64,000 nucleotides of DNA. Origin: DASSUW01 sp963844205. GTDB lineage: Bacteria; Actinomycetota; Thermoleophilia; Solirubrobacterales; Solirubrobacteraceae. Positions 1 through 7,334 of this stretch are shown in pieces (position 1 is the first letter of the stretch; each line of letters starts with the position of its first letter). Made by a program: the position numbers and the translations under genes. The stretch lies in the NCBI GenBank assembly GCA_963844205.1, contig CAWJNK010000014.1:682001-746000 (forward strand), read 5' to 3'. The notes under the pieces are model-generated. The model had not been told where the DNA came from. It saw only the letters and a program-made list of their open reading frames with translations, and made no database searches.

Positions 1-328
1 CCATGCCGCAGCTGAGCCCGGCGCGCGGAGCAGCGAATTGTTGAGTCAGATCCCGGATCGCCCACGCCCTCGGAGGAGACTCCGATCACCCGGGATCGGT
101 ACTCCGATTCGCGTCCCTTCACAGAGCAGATGTCCTGGCGTGCTGTCCGTGCTGCCCTGACGAGGGCGCGCACAGAGGGTGCGGCCGAAACCATGGCCGT
201 GCCGGTGGGCGGGCCGCGGCGTGGCCTCCCGGGGCGCTCGAGCGCGAGCTTGCGAGCGCTGCCCCGGGAGGGCATGACGCGGACCGTCCCAAGCCCGCCT
301 TCGGGCGCAAACGCGACGGTCCGCCGCG
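1..328. other. Structured non-coding stretch, no gene recognised
   Basis: No convincing coding frame was found here; the open frames are arginine-rich and look like shadows. Three inverted repeats stand out. At 49-97 an outer GATCCCGG/CCGGGATC pair encloses an inner TCGGAG/CTCCGA pair. At about 228-268 a CCCGGGG...CCCCGGG stem encloses a second GCGCTCG/CGAGCGC arm. At 279-324 lies a terminator-like hairpin. The far end may belong to a gene outside the window. Confidence 0.5.
279..324 (-). terminator. Hairpin terminator after the membrane protein gene
   Basis: GCGGACCGTC (279-288) pairs perfectly with GACGGTCCGC (315-324), and a second GCCCG/CGGGC pair sits inside. It begins 5 bases past the stop of the leftward gene that ends at 329. 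There is no T-run, as is common in very GC-rich genomes, so termination is inferred from position and symmetry. Confidence 0.5.
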
Positions 329-1078
329 TTACGCGCCCGCGTTGCGGGCGAGCTCGCGCAGGCGGGCGACCTCGGCTTGCGCGCGCGGCGGGAGGTCCAT
401 GGCATCGAGGCGCGCCGCGACCTCGGCGACCTCGCCCGCGAGCCCGCCGGCCCGGCGCGGTGTCCCGAAGGCCGAGGCGGCGGCGGGCGCGGCCTCGGGG
501 CGGGCCTGGAGGCGGCGCAGGAGCGGCGGGAGCGCCGTCGACAGCACTGTGATGACGAGCAGCACCGCCAGCCCTCGCGCGATCGGGTCGCTGTCGGCGT
601 CCTCGAACGCGCCCAGCACGGCGAGCATGCCGATCGCCGTATCGATCCCCAGCGTCACCACCGACACCATCGTGAGGCGTCGCACGGCGTTCGAGTCGTC
701 CGAGCGCAGCGCACGCAGCGTCAGCGACGCGTGCGAGCTCCACAGCGCCGCGAGGCCGGCGATGCCCCATGTGCGCCAGATCCAGTCGCCGCCGTCGGAC
801 CACAGCGCGAGGAGCAGCGTGAGCAGCGCGGCAGCGGACGAGCCGATCGTGATCACGGCGAGGACCTGCGCCCAGCCCTGAGGTCGAAGCCGCAGCGCGG
901 CGCCCGCGGCCGCCGTGCTCGTGAAGATGCTGAAGCCGAGGCTCGTCCCCACGACCCGCCACGACGTGTCGCTCCACGAGCCGGTCAGCAGCGCCACGAT
1001 CGCGACCGCCGCCGAGATGCACAGGCCCGCGACCAGCGCCCAGCCGGCCACCCTGCGCAGGTCCGCGACCTCCAGCAT
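329..1078 (-). CDS. Six-TM membrane protein of unknown function
   Basis: A 249-residue protein with about six hydrophobic segments (roughly residues 8-32, 42-64, 70-95, 103-125, 135-155 and 165-182). The C-terminal ~55 residues are charged and predicted cytoplasmic, ending in a short helical stretch (LRELARNAGA). I do not recognise the family. I chose ATG 1078 because everything upstream in frame is arginine-rich shadow, and because it starts 23 bases after the stop of the cyclodeaminase gene, suggesting one operon. It may be a transporter-like or sensor-like membrane protein, but no motif decides this. Confidence 0.7.
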   Translation of the reverse strand: MLEVADLRRVAGWALVAGLCISAAVAIVALLTGSWSDTSWRVVGTSLGFSIFTSTAAAGAALRLRPQGWAQVLAVITIGSSAAALLTLLLALWSDGGDWIWRTWGIAGLAALWSSHASLTLRALRSDDSNAVRRLTMVSVVTLGIDTAIGMLAVLGAFEDADSDPIARGLAVLLVITVLSTALPPLLRRLQARPEAAPAAASAFGTPRRAGGLAGEVAEVAARLDAMDLPPRAQAEVARLRELARNAGA

Positions 1079-1101
1079 CGCGCGGCGCAGCGTAGCGCCG
1101 G

Positions 1102-1941
1102 TCAGCGCCGCTCGCGCCGCTCCCAGACCGCCGCGGCCACGACCGCGTCCTCCCACGCCATGCCGGTGCTCTTGAAGAGCCGCGGGCCGGGCGGAAGCTC
1201 GGCGCCCGCGACGACATCGCGCAGCGTCACCAGCTCGCCGGGATCGAGCGCGCCGGCCTCGACCGCGCCCACCACGTCGCCGGCCTCGCGGAGGGCCGTG
1301 TCGCGCGACTCGACCACTACGGTCGCCCGCGAGGCGAGCGCGTCGTCGGTCTCGCGCGCCGCCGGGTCGTGCGACCCGATCGCCACCACGCACACGTGCT
1401 CGGCGACGAGCCCGCCGTCGAACAGCGGCTCGCGGGCGGTGGTGCAGCAGCAGATCACGTCGGCGGCGGCCACGAGGGCGTCACGGCCGGCGGCGTCACG
1501 GCCGAGCAGCTCCACCTCAGCGATCGGCCGCACCGCCGCGACGGCCTCGGCGTGCGCGCGCGCCTGTGGGCCGCGGCCGAACACCACCAGGCGGCTCGCT
1601 TCCGGCGCCGCCAGCCGCCTGACCGCGAGCGCGGACACCGCCGGCGTGCGCAGGTTGGTCAGCGCGATGCCGTCGAGCAGCGCGATCGGCGCGAGCGTGC
1701 CGGCGTCGAACAACACGCACACGCCCTGGATCCGCGGCTCGCGCGGCCCGACGGTGACGAGCTTGACCGCCGCGTAGCTGCCGGCGGCGGCCGGCATTAC
1801 CAGCAGCTCGCCCTCCCCCACCGGCAGCGCCGAGCGCGGCGGGCCGGCGTCCGGATCGAGCCCGGCGGCCAGCGCGGCCTCGAGCGCGTCCGCGGCCTCG
1901 ACCACCGACAGCGCACCCACGTCGAGGAACGGGAGGCTCAC
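1102..1941 (-). CDS. Ornithine cyclodeaminase/mu-crystallin family protein
   Basis: A 279-residue member of the OCD/mu-crystallin fold, a Rossmann-type NAD(P) enzyme. Visible features are the central 'TNLRTPAVSALA' segment and the dinucleotide-binding 'VVFGRGPQARAHAEA' stretch, followed by the typical 'ADVICCCTTAREPLF' region. Members include ornithine cyclodeaminase, alanine dehydrogenase and delta1-pyrroline-2-carboxylate reductase. GTG 1941 overlaps the stop of the proline racemase-like gene (GTGA), so the two are co-translated. With that neighbour, a reductase of cyclic imines from (hydroxy)proline is the likeliest role. The protein is somewhat shorter than the ~310-330 residue family norm at its N-terminus. 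Confidence 0.8.
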   Translation of the reverse strand: MSLPFLDVGALSVVEAADALEAALAAGLDPDAGPPRSALPVGEGELLVMPAAAGSYAAVKLVTVGPREPRIQGVCVLFDAGTLAPIALLDGIALTNLRTPAVSALAVRRLAAPEASRLVVFGRGPQARAHAEAVAAVRPIAEVELLGRDAAGRDALVAAADVICCCTTAREPLFDGGLVAEHVCVVAIGSHDPAARETDDALASRATVVVESRDTALREAGDVVGAVEAGALDPGELVTLRDVVAGAELPPGPRLFKSTGMAWEDAVVAAAVWERRERR

Positions 1942-2897
1942 CGCAGCACGAACCCGGTCCCGAGGTCGTCCCGCTCGTCGAGCACGAAGCGATGCTCGCC
2001 GGTGCGGAACGCCCGGCCCTCGACCTCCGTGACGATCCCGTCGTCGCCGCGCTCGACGACCCACGCCGAGAACGTCGTCCCCACGATCGAGTCGTGCCGC
2101 AGCACCTGGCCCGGCTCGAGGTCGAGCAGCGCCACGCGCGCCGAGGTCCCCGAGCCGCACGGCGAGCGGTCCACCTCACCGTCCGCGAACACCGTGACGT
2201 TGCGCTGGTGCAGCTCGCCCACCGGCTCCCACAGGATCGTGCCGTAGATGCCGGAGAGGCGGTCGTCGGTCGGGTGCCGCGCCGCCTCGGAGCCCTCCAG
2301 CGCGCGCTTGACCTCGCGGCCGGCGGCGATCAGCTCGACCACGTGGTCCGGCGTCACGGTCAGGTCGAGGTCGGCCGCCGCCACGCTCGCGTAGATGGCG
2401 CCGCCGTAGGCGACGTCGGCGCTCACGCCGGCGGCGGGGACGCCGCGCGCGATGACGTACGACGGCACGTTGCGGAAGGCCACCGCCTCCACCGCTCCGC
2501 CCGCGCAGCGCACGCGTGCGAGCACGCGGCCCGACGGCACGTCGATCCGCACGTCGGTCTCGCCGTCCGGCTCGGCGCGCACGAGGCCGGATTCGACCGC
2601 CCACGCGCCCAGCGCCATCGTGCCGTGCCCGCACGCCGTCGAGTAGCCGTCCTTGTGCCAGAACAGCACGCCGAAGTCGGCGCCGTCGTCGTCGGGCGGG
2701 ACCACGAAGCAGCCGTACATGTCGGCGTGCCCGCGCGGCTCGTGGCACAGCAGCCGGCGGACCGCGTCGACGGCGTCGCTGCCCTGCGCGAAGACGCGGC
2801 GCTCCGCCGCCGTGGCGCCCTCGATCGCGGGCGCTCCAGCGGTGACGATCCGGAACGGCTCACCGGCCGTGTGGTAGTCGGTCGTCGTGAGTTTCAC
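1938..2897 (-). CDS. Proline racemase / 4-hydroxyproline epimerase family
   Basis: A 319-residue PLP-independent racemase fold. Both catalytic cysteines are visible: Cys89 in 'STACGHGTMAL' and Cys247 in 'DRSPCGSGTSAR'. Having two cysteines points to racemase or hydroxyproline 2-epimerase activity rather than trans-3-hydroxyproline dehydratase, which replaces one with Ser/Thr. The start is GTG 2897 (VKLTTTDYHTAGEP), where homology begins. It is the first gene of a leftward operon with the OCD-family gene, suggesting use of proline or hydroxyproline as a nutrient. The 54-base gap to the divergent CBS gene must hold both promoters. Confidence 0.88.
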   Translation of the reverse strand: MKLTTTDYHTAGEPFRIVTAGAPAIEGATAAERRVFAQGSDAVDAVRRLLCHEPRGHADMYGCFVVPPDDDGADFGVLFWHKDGYSTACGHGTMALGAWAVESGLVRAEPDGETDVRIDVPSGRVLARVRCAGGAVEAVAFRNVPSYVIARGVPAAGVSADVAYGGAIYASVAAADLDLTVTPDHVVELIAAGREVKRALEGSEAARHPTDDRLSGIYGTILWEPVGELHQRNVTVFADGEVDRSPCGSGTSARVALLDLEPGQVLRHDSIVGTTFSAWVVERGDDGIVTEVEGRAFRTGEHRFVLDERDDLGTGFVLR

Positions 2898-2951
2898 GGG
2901 CGAGGTATCTTCGCGCCAGCAAACCAGACCTGTCGCTGAGGGGAGCGGGCG

Positions 2952-3338
2952 TTGAAGGTACGAGACGCGATGACACAGGAGGTCCTGACGATCACACCGG
3001 GCCGTACCCTGCGTGACGCGGCGCGCTTCCTGAGCGAGCACAACGTGGGCTCGGCGGTGATCTTCGATCCCGAGCAACCGGGCCCGGGGATCGTCAGCGA
3101 GCGGGACATCGTGCGCTCGCTCGGGGCCGGCCAGGACCCGGACACCGAGACGGTCGGCGAGCACCTGACGGCCAACGCCGCGTTCGCCGACGCCGACTGG
3201 GACCTCGAGAAGGCCGCCGACGCGATGGCCCGCGGCGGGTTCCGGCACCTCGTCGTCGTCAGCAACGGCGAAGTGCAGGGCATCATCTCGATGCGCGACA
3301 TCATGGCCGTCTGGAGGCCGAGCGCGCGCGAGGGTTAG
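2952..3338 (+). CDS. CBS-domain pair protein
   Basis: A 128-residue protein made of two CBS motifs only: residues ~1-60 (MKVRDAMTQEVLTI, then GIVSERDIVRSL) and ~65-122 (VGEHLTANAAFADADWDL, then GIISMRDIMAVW). Such stand-alone Bateman modules bind adenine nucleotides and usually act as regulators in trans. The start is TTG 2952, preceded by GAGGGGAG at a good distance. Its TAG stop overlaps the stop of the convergent ppk2 gene. Its partner protein is not evident from the context. Confidence 0.88.
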   Translation: MKVRDAMTQEVLTITPGRTLRDAARFLSEHNVGSAVIFDPEQPGPGIVSERDIVRSLGAGQDPDTETVGEHLTANAAFADADWDLEKAADAMARGGFRHLVVVSNGEVQGIISMRDIMAVWRPSAREG

Positions 3339-4168
3339 GCCAGCCGGGCGCGCTGGTCGTCGACGTCGTACGCCGGCTCGGGCCAGCGCAGGTCCATCTC
3401 CTCGAGCTGCTCGATCACGAGCAGCGTGACGGCCCAGTTCCGGTACCACTTGCGGTCGGCCGGGACGACGTGCCACGGCGCCTTCTCCGTGTTGCAGCGC
3501 TCGAGCGCGTCGCCGTACGCCACGACGTAGTCGTCCCACCGGTCGCGGTCGTCGAGGTCGTGCGGGTTGAACTTCCAGCGCTTGGTCGGGTCGTCGAGCC
3601 GCGCCAGCAGGCGCTCCTTCTGCTCGGCCGGCGAGATGTGCAGGAAGCACTTGACGATCCGCAGGCCGCCCGCGACCTGCTCGGCCTCGAAGCGGTTGAT
3701 CGAGTCGTATCTGCGCATCCACGTGCGCCGCTCGGTGGTGCCGCGAACGCGCACGGCGACGACGTCCTCGTAGTGCGAGCGGTCGAACACGCCGATCGTG
3801 CCGGGCCGCGGCAGCCGGCGCCGGATCCGCCACAGGAAGTCGTGCCGGCGCTCCTCCGCCGTCGGCGGCCCGAACGCAACCACCTGCACACCCGCCGGGT
3901 CGACGTGGCCCAGCACGTGGCGCACGGTCCCGCCCTTGCCCGAGGTGTCGAGGCCCTGGAGGAGGAGCAGCACGCTGCGCCGGCCGCCGGTCCGCCCCTC
4001 GGCGTAGAGCTGCTCCTGGAGCGTGGACAGCCGGTCGCCGAGCTGCTCCCGAGCCGCCTCGGCGTCGGCCTTGCGGCCGGTGAAGCCGGGCGTCGCCCGC
4101 GTGTCGATCCGGTGCAGGTCCACCGGGCCGGTCGGGACCCGGAGCAGCTCGCTGACGCGCTCGCCCAC
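3335..4168 (-). CDS. ppk2: Polyphosphate kinase 2 family protein
   Basis: A 277-residue cytoplasmic P-loop kinase that transfers phosphate between polyphosphate and nucleotides. Walker A 'GLDTSGKGGT' lies at residues 72-81. The Walker B/lid signature 'VFDRSHYEDV' is near 127-136. The downstream 'KRWKFNPHDLDDRDRWDDY' segment is typical of PPK2. The HYEDV form suggests the class that phosphorylates AMP and ADP, but this assignment is tentative. GTG 4168 matches the family's usual N-terminus; the upstream in-frame stretch lies in an inverted-repeat element. It follows the rpf-like gene in the same direction, 186 bases away. Confidence 0.9.
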   Translation of the reverse strand: MGERVSELLRVPTGPVDLHRIDTRATPGFTGRKADAEAAREQLGDRLSTLQEQLYAEGRTGGRRSVLLLLQGLDTSGKGGTVRHVLGHVDPAGVQVVAFGPPTAEERRHDFLWRIRRRLPRPGTIGVFDRSHYEDVVAVRVRGTTERRTWMRRYDSINRFEAEQVAGGLRIVKCFLHISPAEQKERLLARLDDPTKRWKFNPHDLDDRDRWDDYVVAYGDALERCNTEKAPWHVVPADRKWYRNWAVTLLVIEQLEEMDLRWPEPAYDVDDQRARLA

Positions 4169-4181
4169 GCGGCGAACGCTA

Positions 4182-4347
4182 GATGATTGATTCCACGACC
4201 CACGCACCCGCTCGGACACGTCCCGCGGCGCCGGATCGGCACCCGCTGAATCGGCCCGTGGCTCTGCCACTGTGCCGATCGCGCGTGCACCGCCCGGCAT
4301 CCACGGTACGCGGCCATGCGGGCACGCGGGCCGCGGAATCAATCATC
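4182..4347. repeat. 166-bp element with terminal inverted repeats
   Basis: GATGATTGATTCC (4182-4194) and its exact complement GGAATCAATCATC (4335-4347) bound the element. The next ~17 bases inward match at about 12 positions, and most mismatches would still allow G-U pairing. A second nested pair, GATCGGCAC / GTGCCGATC, lies inside. The element fills nearly the whole gap between the rpf-like stop and the ppk2 start. No target-site duplication is visible. It could be a MITE-like remnant or a structured RNA leader of ppk2. Confidence 0.65.
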
Positions 4348-4354
4348 GGGTGGG

Positions 4355-4966
4355 TCATCCGCGGCCGCAGACCGGCCAGGGTGCCGTGCCCTCCCGCTCG
4401 TAGAGGATCATCGCCCGCTGGTCCTGCTCGGCCTCGGAGGCGCGAGCGGGGTTGCCGGAGCCGCCCACGGCCCTCCACGTGGCGCGCGAGAACTGGTATT
4501 TGCCGAAGTAGCGGCGGTCCCGCGACACCGCGGTCGGGTCGCCGCCGGACTCGCACTGCGCGATCCGGGCGAGCACCGTCCACGCGTCCCCTGCGCTCGA
4601 CGCCTTGCGCGCGGTCAGGCCGAGCGCCGCGAGCGTCTGCGGGCCCGCGATGCCGTCGACGACCAGGCCGTGGGCGCGCTGGAAGCGGCGCACGGCGCGG
4701 CGCGTCTGCGGGCCGTAGATGCCGTCGGCGGGGATCCCGAGCGCCGACTGGAGCGCGGCCACGCTGCTGCCCGAGGCGCGCACCACCTTGCCGCCGGAGG
4801 ACTGGCCCGCCGCGGCCGTGCCGGCGGCGATCGTCAGCGAGGCGAGCGCGACGGCGGCGAGGCTGCGGCGCCCGCGCAGCCGGCGGAGGCGGCGGGCCGC
4901 CTCGAAGCGACGGGAGCGCGAGCGGCGCTGAGACTCGCGCCACGGGGCGAATTCGGTTGTCGGCAC
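4355..4966 (-). CDS. Rpf-like muralytic enzyme with peptidoglycan-binding domain
   Basis: A 203-residue secreted or membrane-anchored wall hydrolase. A basic N-terminus leads into a hydrophobic segment (about residues 36-53). A PG_binding_1 domain follows (about 70-115, 'GIPADGIYGPQTRRAVRRFQ' and 'VDGIAGPQTLAAL'). The C-terminus is a resuscitation-promoting-factor transglycosylase domain with the catalytic Glu in 'IAQCESGGDPTAV' and the fold signature 'YFGKYQFSRATW'. GTG 4966 is preceded by AGGAG. A ydaO-type riboswitch precedes the gene, so expression should respond to cyclic di-AMP. Confidence 0.88.
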   Translation of the reverse strand: MPTTEFAPWRESQRRSRSRRFEAARRLRRLRGRRSLAAVALASLTIAAGTAAAGQSSGGKVVRASGSSVAALQSALGIPADGIYGPQTRRAVRRFQRAHGLVVDGIAGPQTLAALGLTARKASSAGDAWTVLARIAQCESGGDPTAVSRDRRYFGKYQFSRATWRAVGGSGNPARASEAEQDQRAMILYEREGTAPWPVCGRG

Positions 4967-4987
4967 AGCGTGAACTCCTCTGGGTCT

Positions 4988-5120
4988 CTGCGCCTACGGG
5001 GTTAGCTGTCGGGCTCGCGCGAAGACCTGCGCTACGCCGCACTGGATGCGGTGATTCGCCCCGGGAGCCGATGACGTCCGGCTCCAACGGTTCCCCCGTT
5101 CCCCGCCGCCTGGGCGACGA
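4988..5120 (-). promoter_or_regulatory. ydaO-type (cyclic di-AMP) riboswitch
   Basis: Read on the minus strand, this leader contains the hallmark blocks of the ydaO-yuaA aptamer: GGGGGAACCG near 5087-5098, CGGGGCGAATC near 5052-5063, and GCTAACCCCGTAGGCGC at 4989-5005. It ends about 22 bases before the start of the Rpf-like gene. This aptamer is commonly found before actinobacterial cell-wall hydrolases and normally lowers expression when cyclic di-AMP is high. No separate rho-independent terminator was obvious, so control could be at translation. Confidence 0.85.
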
Positions 5121-5204
5121 GGATTCGGCAACGTCCGGTTGTGTCGAAGCGGGGCACCTTACACACCGCTTCCCACAGAATGATCGGCGACCCCGCCGGG
5201 TTCT

Positions 5205-6506
5205 TCAGAGGCCCGGCGCCAGGTTGCGCAGCGCGGGGTCCATGCCGGGGTCGGCGAGGGCGGCCTCGAACGCGGCGAGATGGGCCTCCGCGCGCTCGCG
5301 CGGGTAGTCGCCGGCGGTGCCGGCGAAGACGAGGAACGACCAGTCGGAGGACTGCAGCGCCATCAGCTCGCGCAGCGCCCGATCGGAAGGGCGGCGGCGC
5401 CCCGCGAACGCCTGCAGCTCGGCCTGCCGCTGCGCCCACACGAGGCCGCCTGCGGACGGGCTGCTCCAGGTCCGCAGGTCGCGCCCCTGCCCCCACGAGG
5501 TCGCCGGCGGCGCGGCCGGGGCGTCCACCACCGGGCCGGCGCCGGGCGGCGCGAGCTCGACGCCGCGCCGCTCGCAGGCGTCGAGCACGGCGCCGAGCCA
5601 GTCGACGCCCTCCGGCCAGAAGTGGCCGAGCAGCTCGGTGTCGAGCGCGACCACCGACGGGCCGCCCCGCTCGGCCACGCGCGTCACGAAGTCCTCGGCG
5701 TCGGCGGTGACCTGGGCGGCGGCGCGATCGGGGTCGTACACCGAGCCGTCGTTCGCCCACGCGCGGTGGGCGCGCTCGGTGAGCCGGTGGGTGTCGAGAT
5801 ACGCGGAGCCCGAGGGATAGCCGTCCGGATGCCAGACCAGCTCGATCGCCTCGCGGTCGAGCGGCGCGACCACCACCCCCGCCTTCGTGCACTGCGGCGC
5901 CTGCGGCCCGGGGCCGAGGACGTCGGTCCAGTCGACGCAGGTGACCCGCACGCCGGCCTCCTCCAGCACGTCGTCGAGCCACGGCGCGTGCGCGCACTCC
6001 GGTAGCCACAGCCCGCCGTCCCACTCGCCGAAGCGGGCCCGGTGGGCCGCGATCCCCGTCCGGAGCTGAAGCCGGATCCCGGTCCCCGTCGCCAGCAGCG
6101 GCAGGACGGCGTGGGTGGCTGCCGACGTCCACGTCACGTGCGGCGCGAACGCCGCCAGGACGTCGCCGCGGCGCTCGAGCGCGTCCGCCGCCGCGACGTA
6201 CGCCGCCGCGCTGCGCTCCAGCACCGCCGCGACCGCGTCGTCCGCGGTCTCGAGGTCGAGCCGGTGCGACTCGGGCCGGACCTCGCGCAGGAACGCCAGG
6301 CAGCGGTCGAGCGCGCCCGGCGCCTCCAGTTGATCGCACAGCACCGGCGTCAGCGAGAGCGTGACGCGCCCGGGCCGCTCGTCGAGCACGTCGAGCAGCG
6401 GGAGATAGCTGGTCGCGATCGCCTCCCACAGCCATTCCTCGCCGAAGGGCCACGTACCGAACCCCTCGACGTACGGCATGTGCGTGTGGAGGACGATCGA
6501 GATCAT
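5205..6506 (-). CDS. GH57 family 1,4-alpha-glucan branching enzyme
   Basis: A 433-residue glycoside hydrolase family 57 protein. It begins with the family motif 'VLHTHMPYVEG', carries the nucleophile Glu170 in 'GLWLPECAHAP' and the acid/base Asp289 in 'ALDTELLGHFWPEG'. The C-terminal third is helical, as in the DUF1957 branching enzymes. The reaction is creation of alpha-1,6 branches in glycogen-like glucans. ATG 6506 overlaps the stop of the upstream methyltransferase (ATGA). The same pairing is known from the mycobacterial methylglucose lipopolysaccharide locus (Rv3030/Rv3031). No glycosyltransferase lies next to it here. Confidence 0.87.
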   Translation of the reverse strand: MISIVLHTHMPYVEGFGTWPFGEEWLWEAIATSYLPLLDVLDERPGRVTLSLTPVLCDQLEAPGALDRCLAFLREVRPESHRLDLETADDAVAAVLERSAAAYVAAADALERRGDVLAAFAPHVTWTSAATHAVLPLLATGTGIRLQLRTGIAAHRARFGEWDGGLWLPECAHAPWLDDVLEEAGVRVTCVDWTDVLGPGPQAPQCTKAGVVVAPLDREAIELVWHPDGYPSGSAYLDTHRLTERAHRAWANDGSVYDPDRAAAQVTADAEDFVTRVAERGGPSVVALDTELLGHFWPEGVDWLGAVLDACERRGVELAPPGAGPVVDAPAAPPATSWGQGRDLRTWSSPSAGGLVWAQRQAELQAFAGRRRPSDRALRELMALQSSDWSFLVFAGTAGDYPRERAEAHLAAFEAALADPGMDPALRNLAPGL

Positions 6507-7261
6507 GGGCGCAGCACCGCGAGGAAGTCGAGCGCGCGGTCCAGCCCGCGCCGTCGCAGCGCGAAGTCGCGGGTGGAGATCGCCGGCGTGAAGCGGTCGT
6601 AGAACGTCTGGGTGATCCCCAGCCGCGCGTGCAGCGCGTCCCAGCCGGCGTGCTCGATCGCCCACTGATGCGCACGCAGCTTGCGCGCGTGGAAGACGCC
6701 GAGCAGGTCGACCGACCCGAAGTGGCGCTCGCACAGCGCCCGGTACTCGTGCGCGCGGTACTCGCGCATGTGCCACGGGTTGCCGGACCGATCCGCGCCC
6801 TTGGGGGCGAGCGTGAGCACGTTCGGGGTCGAGATGTAGGCGACGCCGGAGGGACCGATGAGGTCGCGGATGTGGTCCATCACGGCGTCGGGGTCCTGGA
6901 CGTGCTCGATCGTCTGCAGGAAAACGACGCAGTCCACGTCGCCGCGCCAGAGCTCGAGCATGTTCCGCTCGAAGCGAACACCGCTGTACTTCAGCCGCGC
7001 GTGCTCGAACGCCTCGGGGTTGGCGTCGACTCCGACGACGAACCTGGCGGTGCGCGACAGCACAGCCGACCCGTAGCCCTCTCCGCACGCAAGGTCGACC
7101 ACGCGCCGCCCGTGCGCCCGCGCGGCGATCCACTCGTAGACCACCAGATGTCGGCGGAACCAGTAGTTCTCCGCCGGTACGTCCGGCAACGTCCGTTCGC
7201 CGGTGAGCGAGAGCGGCGGCACGCCGGGCGGCTGGTCGCGCTGGACGTAGAGCTCCGGCAT
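6503..7261 (-). CDS. SAM-dependent methyltransferase (Rv3030-like)
   Basis: A 252-residue class I methyltransferase. SAM motif I is 'VVDLACGEGYGSAVL' (about residues 57-71), followed by 'VVGVDANPEAFEHA' and the motif IV region 'VDCVVFLQTIEHV'. The N-terminal 'LTGERTLPDVPAENYWFRRH' segment resembles mycobacterial Rv3030. ATG 7261 was chosen; the upstream in-frame extension has no family resemblance. It is the first gene of a two-gene leftward unit with the GH57 branching enzyme, suggesting methylation of a branched glucan or oligosaccharide. The substrate is inference. Confidence 0.82.
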   Translation of the reverse strand: MPELYVQRDQPPGVPPLSLTGERTLPDVPAENYWFRRHLVVYEWIAARAHGRRVVDLACGEGYGSAVLSRTARFVVGVDANPEAFEHARLKYSGVRFERNMLELWRGDVDCVVFLQTIEHVQDPDAVMDHIRDLIGPSGVAYISTPNVLTLAPKGADRSGNPWHMREYRAHEYRALCERHFGSVDLLGVFHARKLRAHQWAIEHAGWDALHARLGITQTFYDRFTPAISTRDFALRRRGLDRALDFLAVLRP

Positions 7262-7334
7262 TGGCCGCGCAGCACCATAGCGGCGCCCCGGATCGTGCAA
7301 AACGTGTGCCGACCAGACCATTAGGCTGGCGCCG

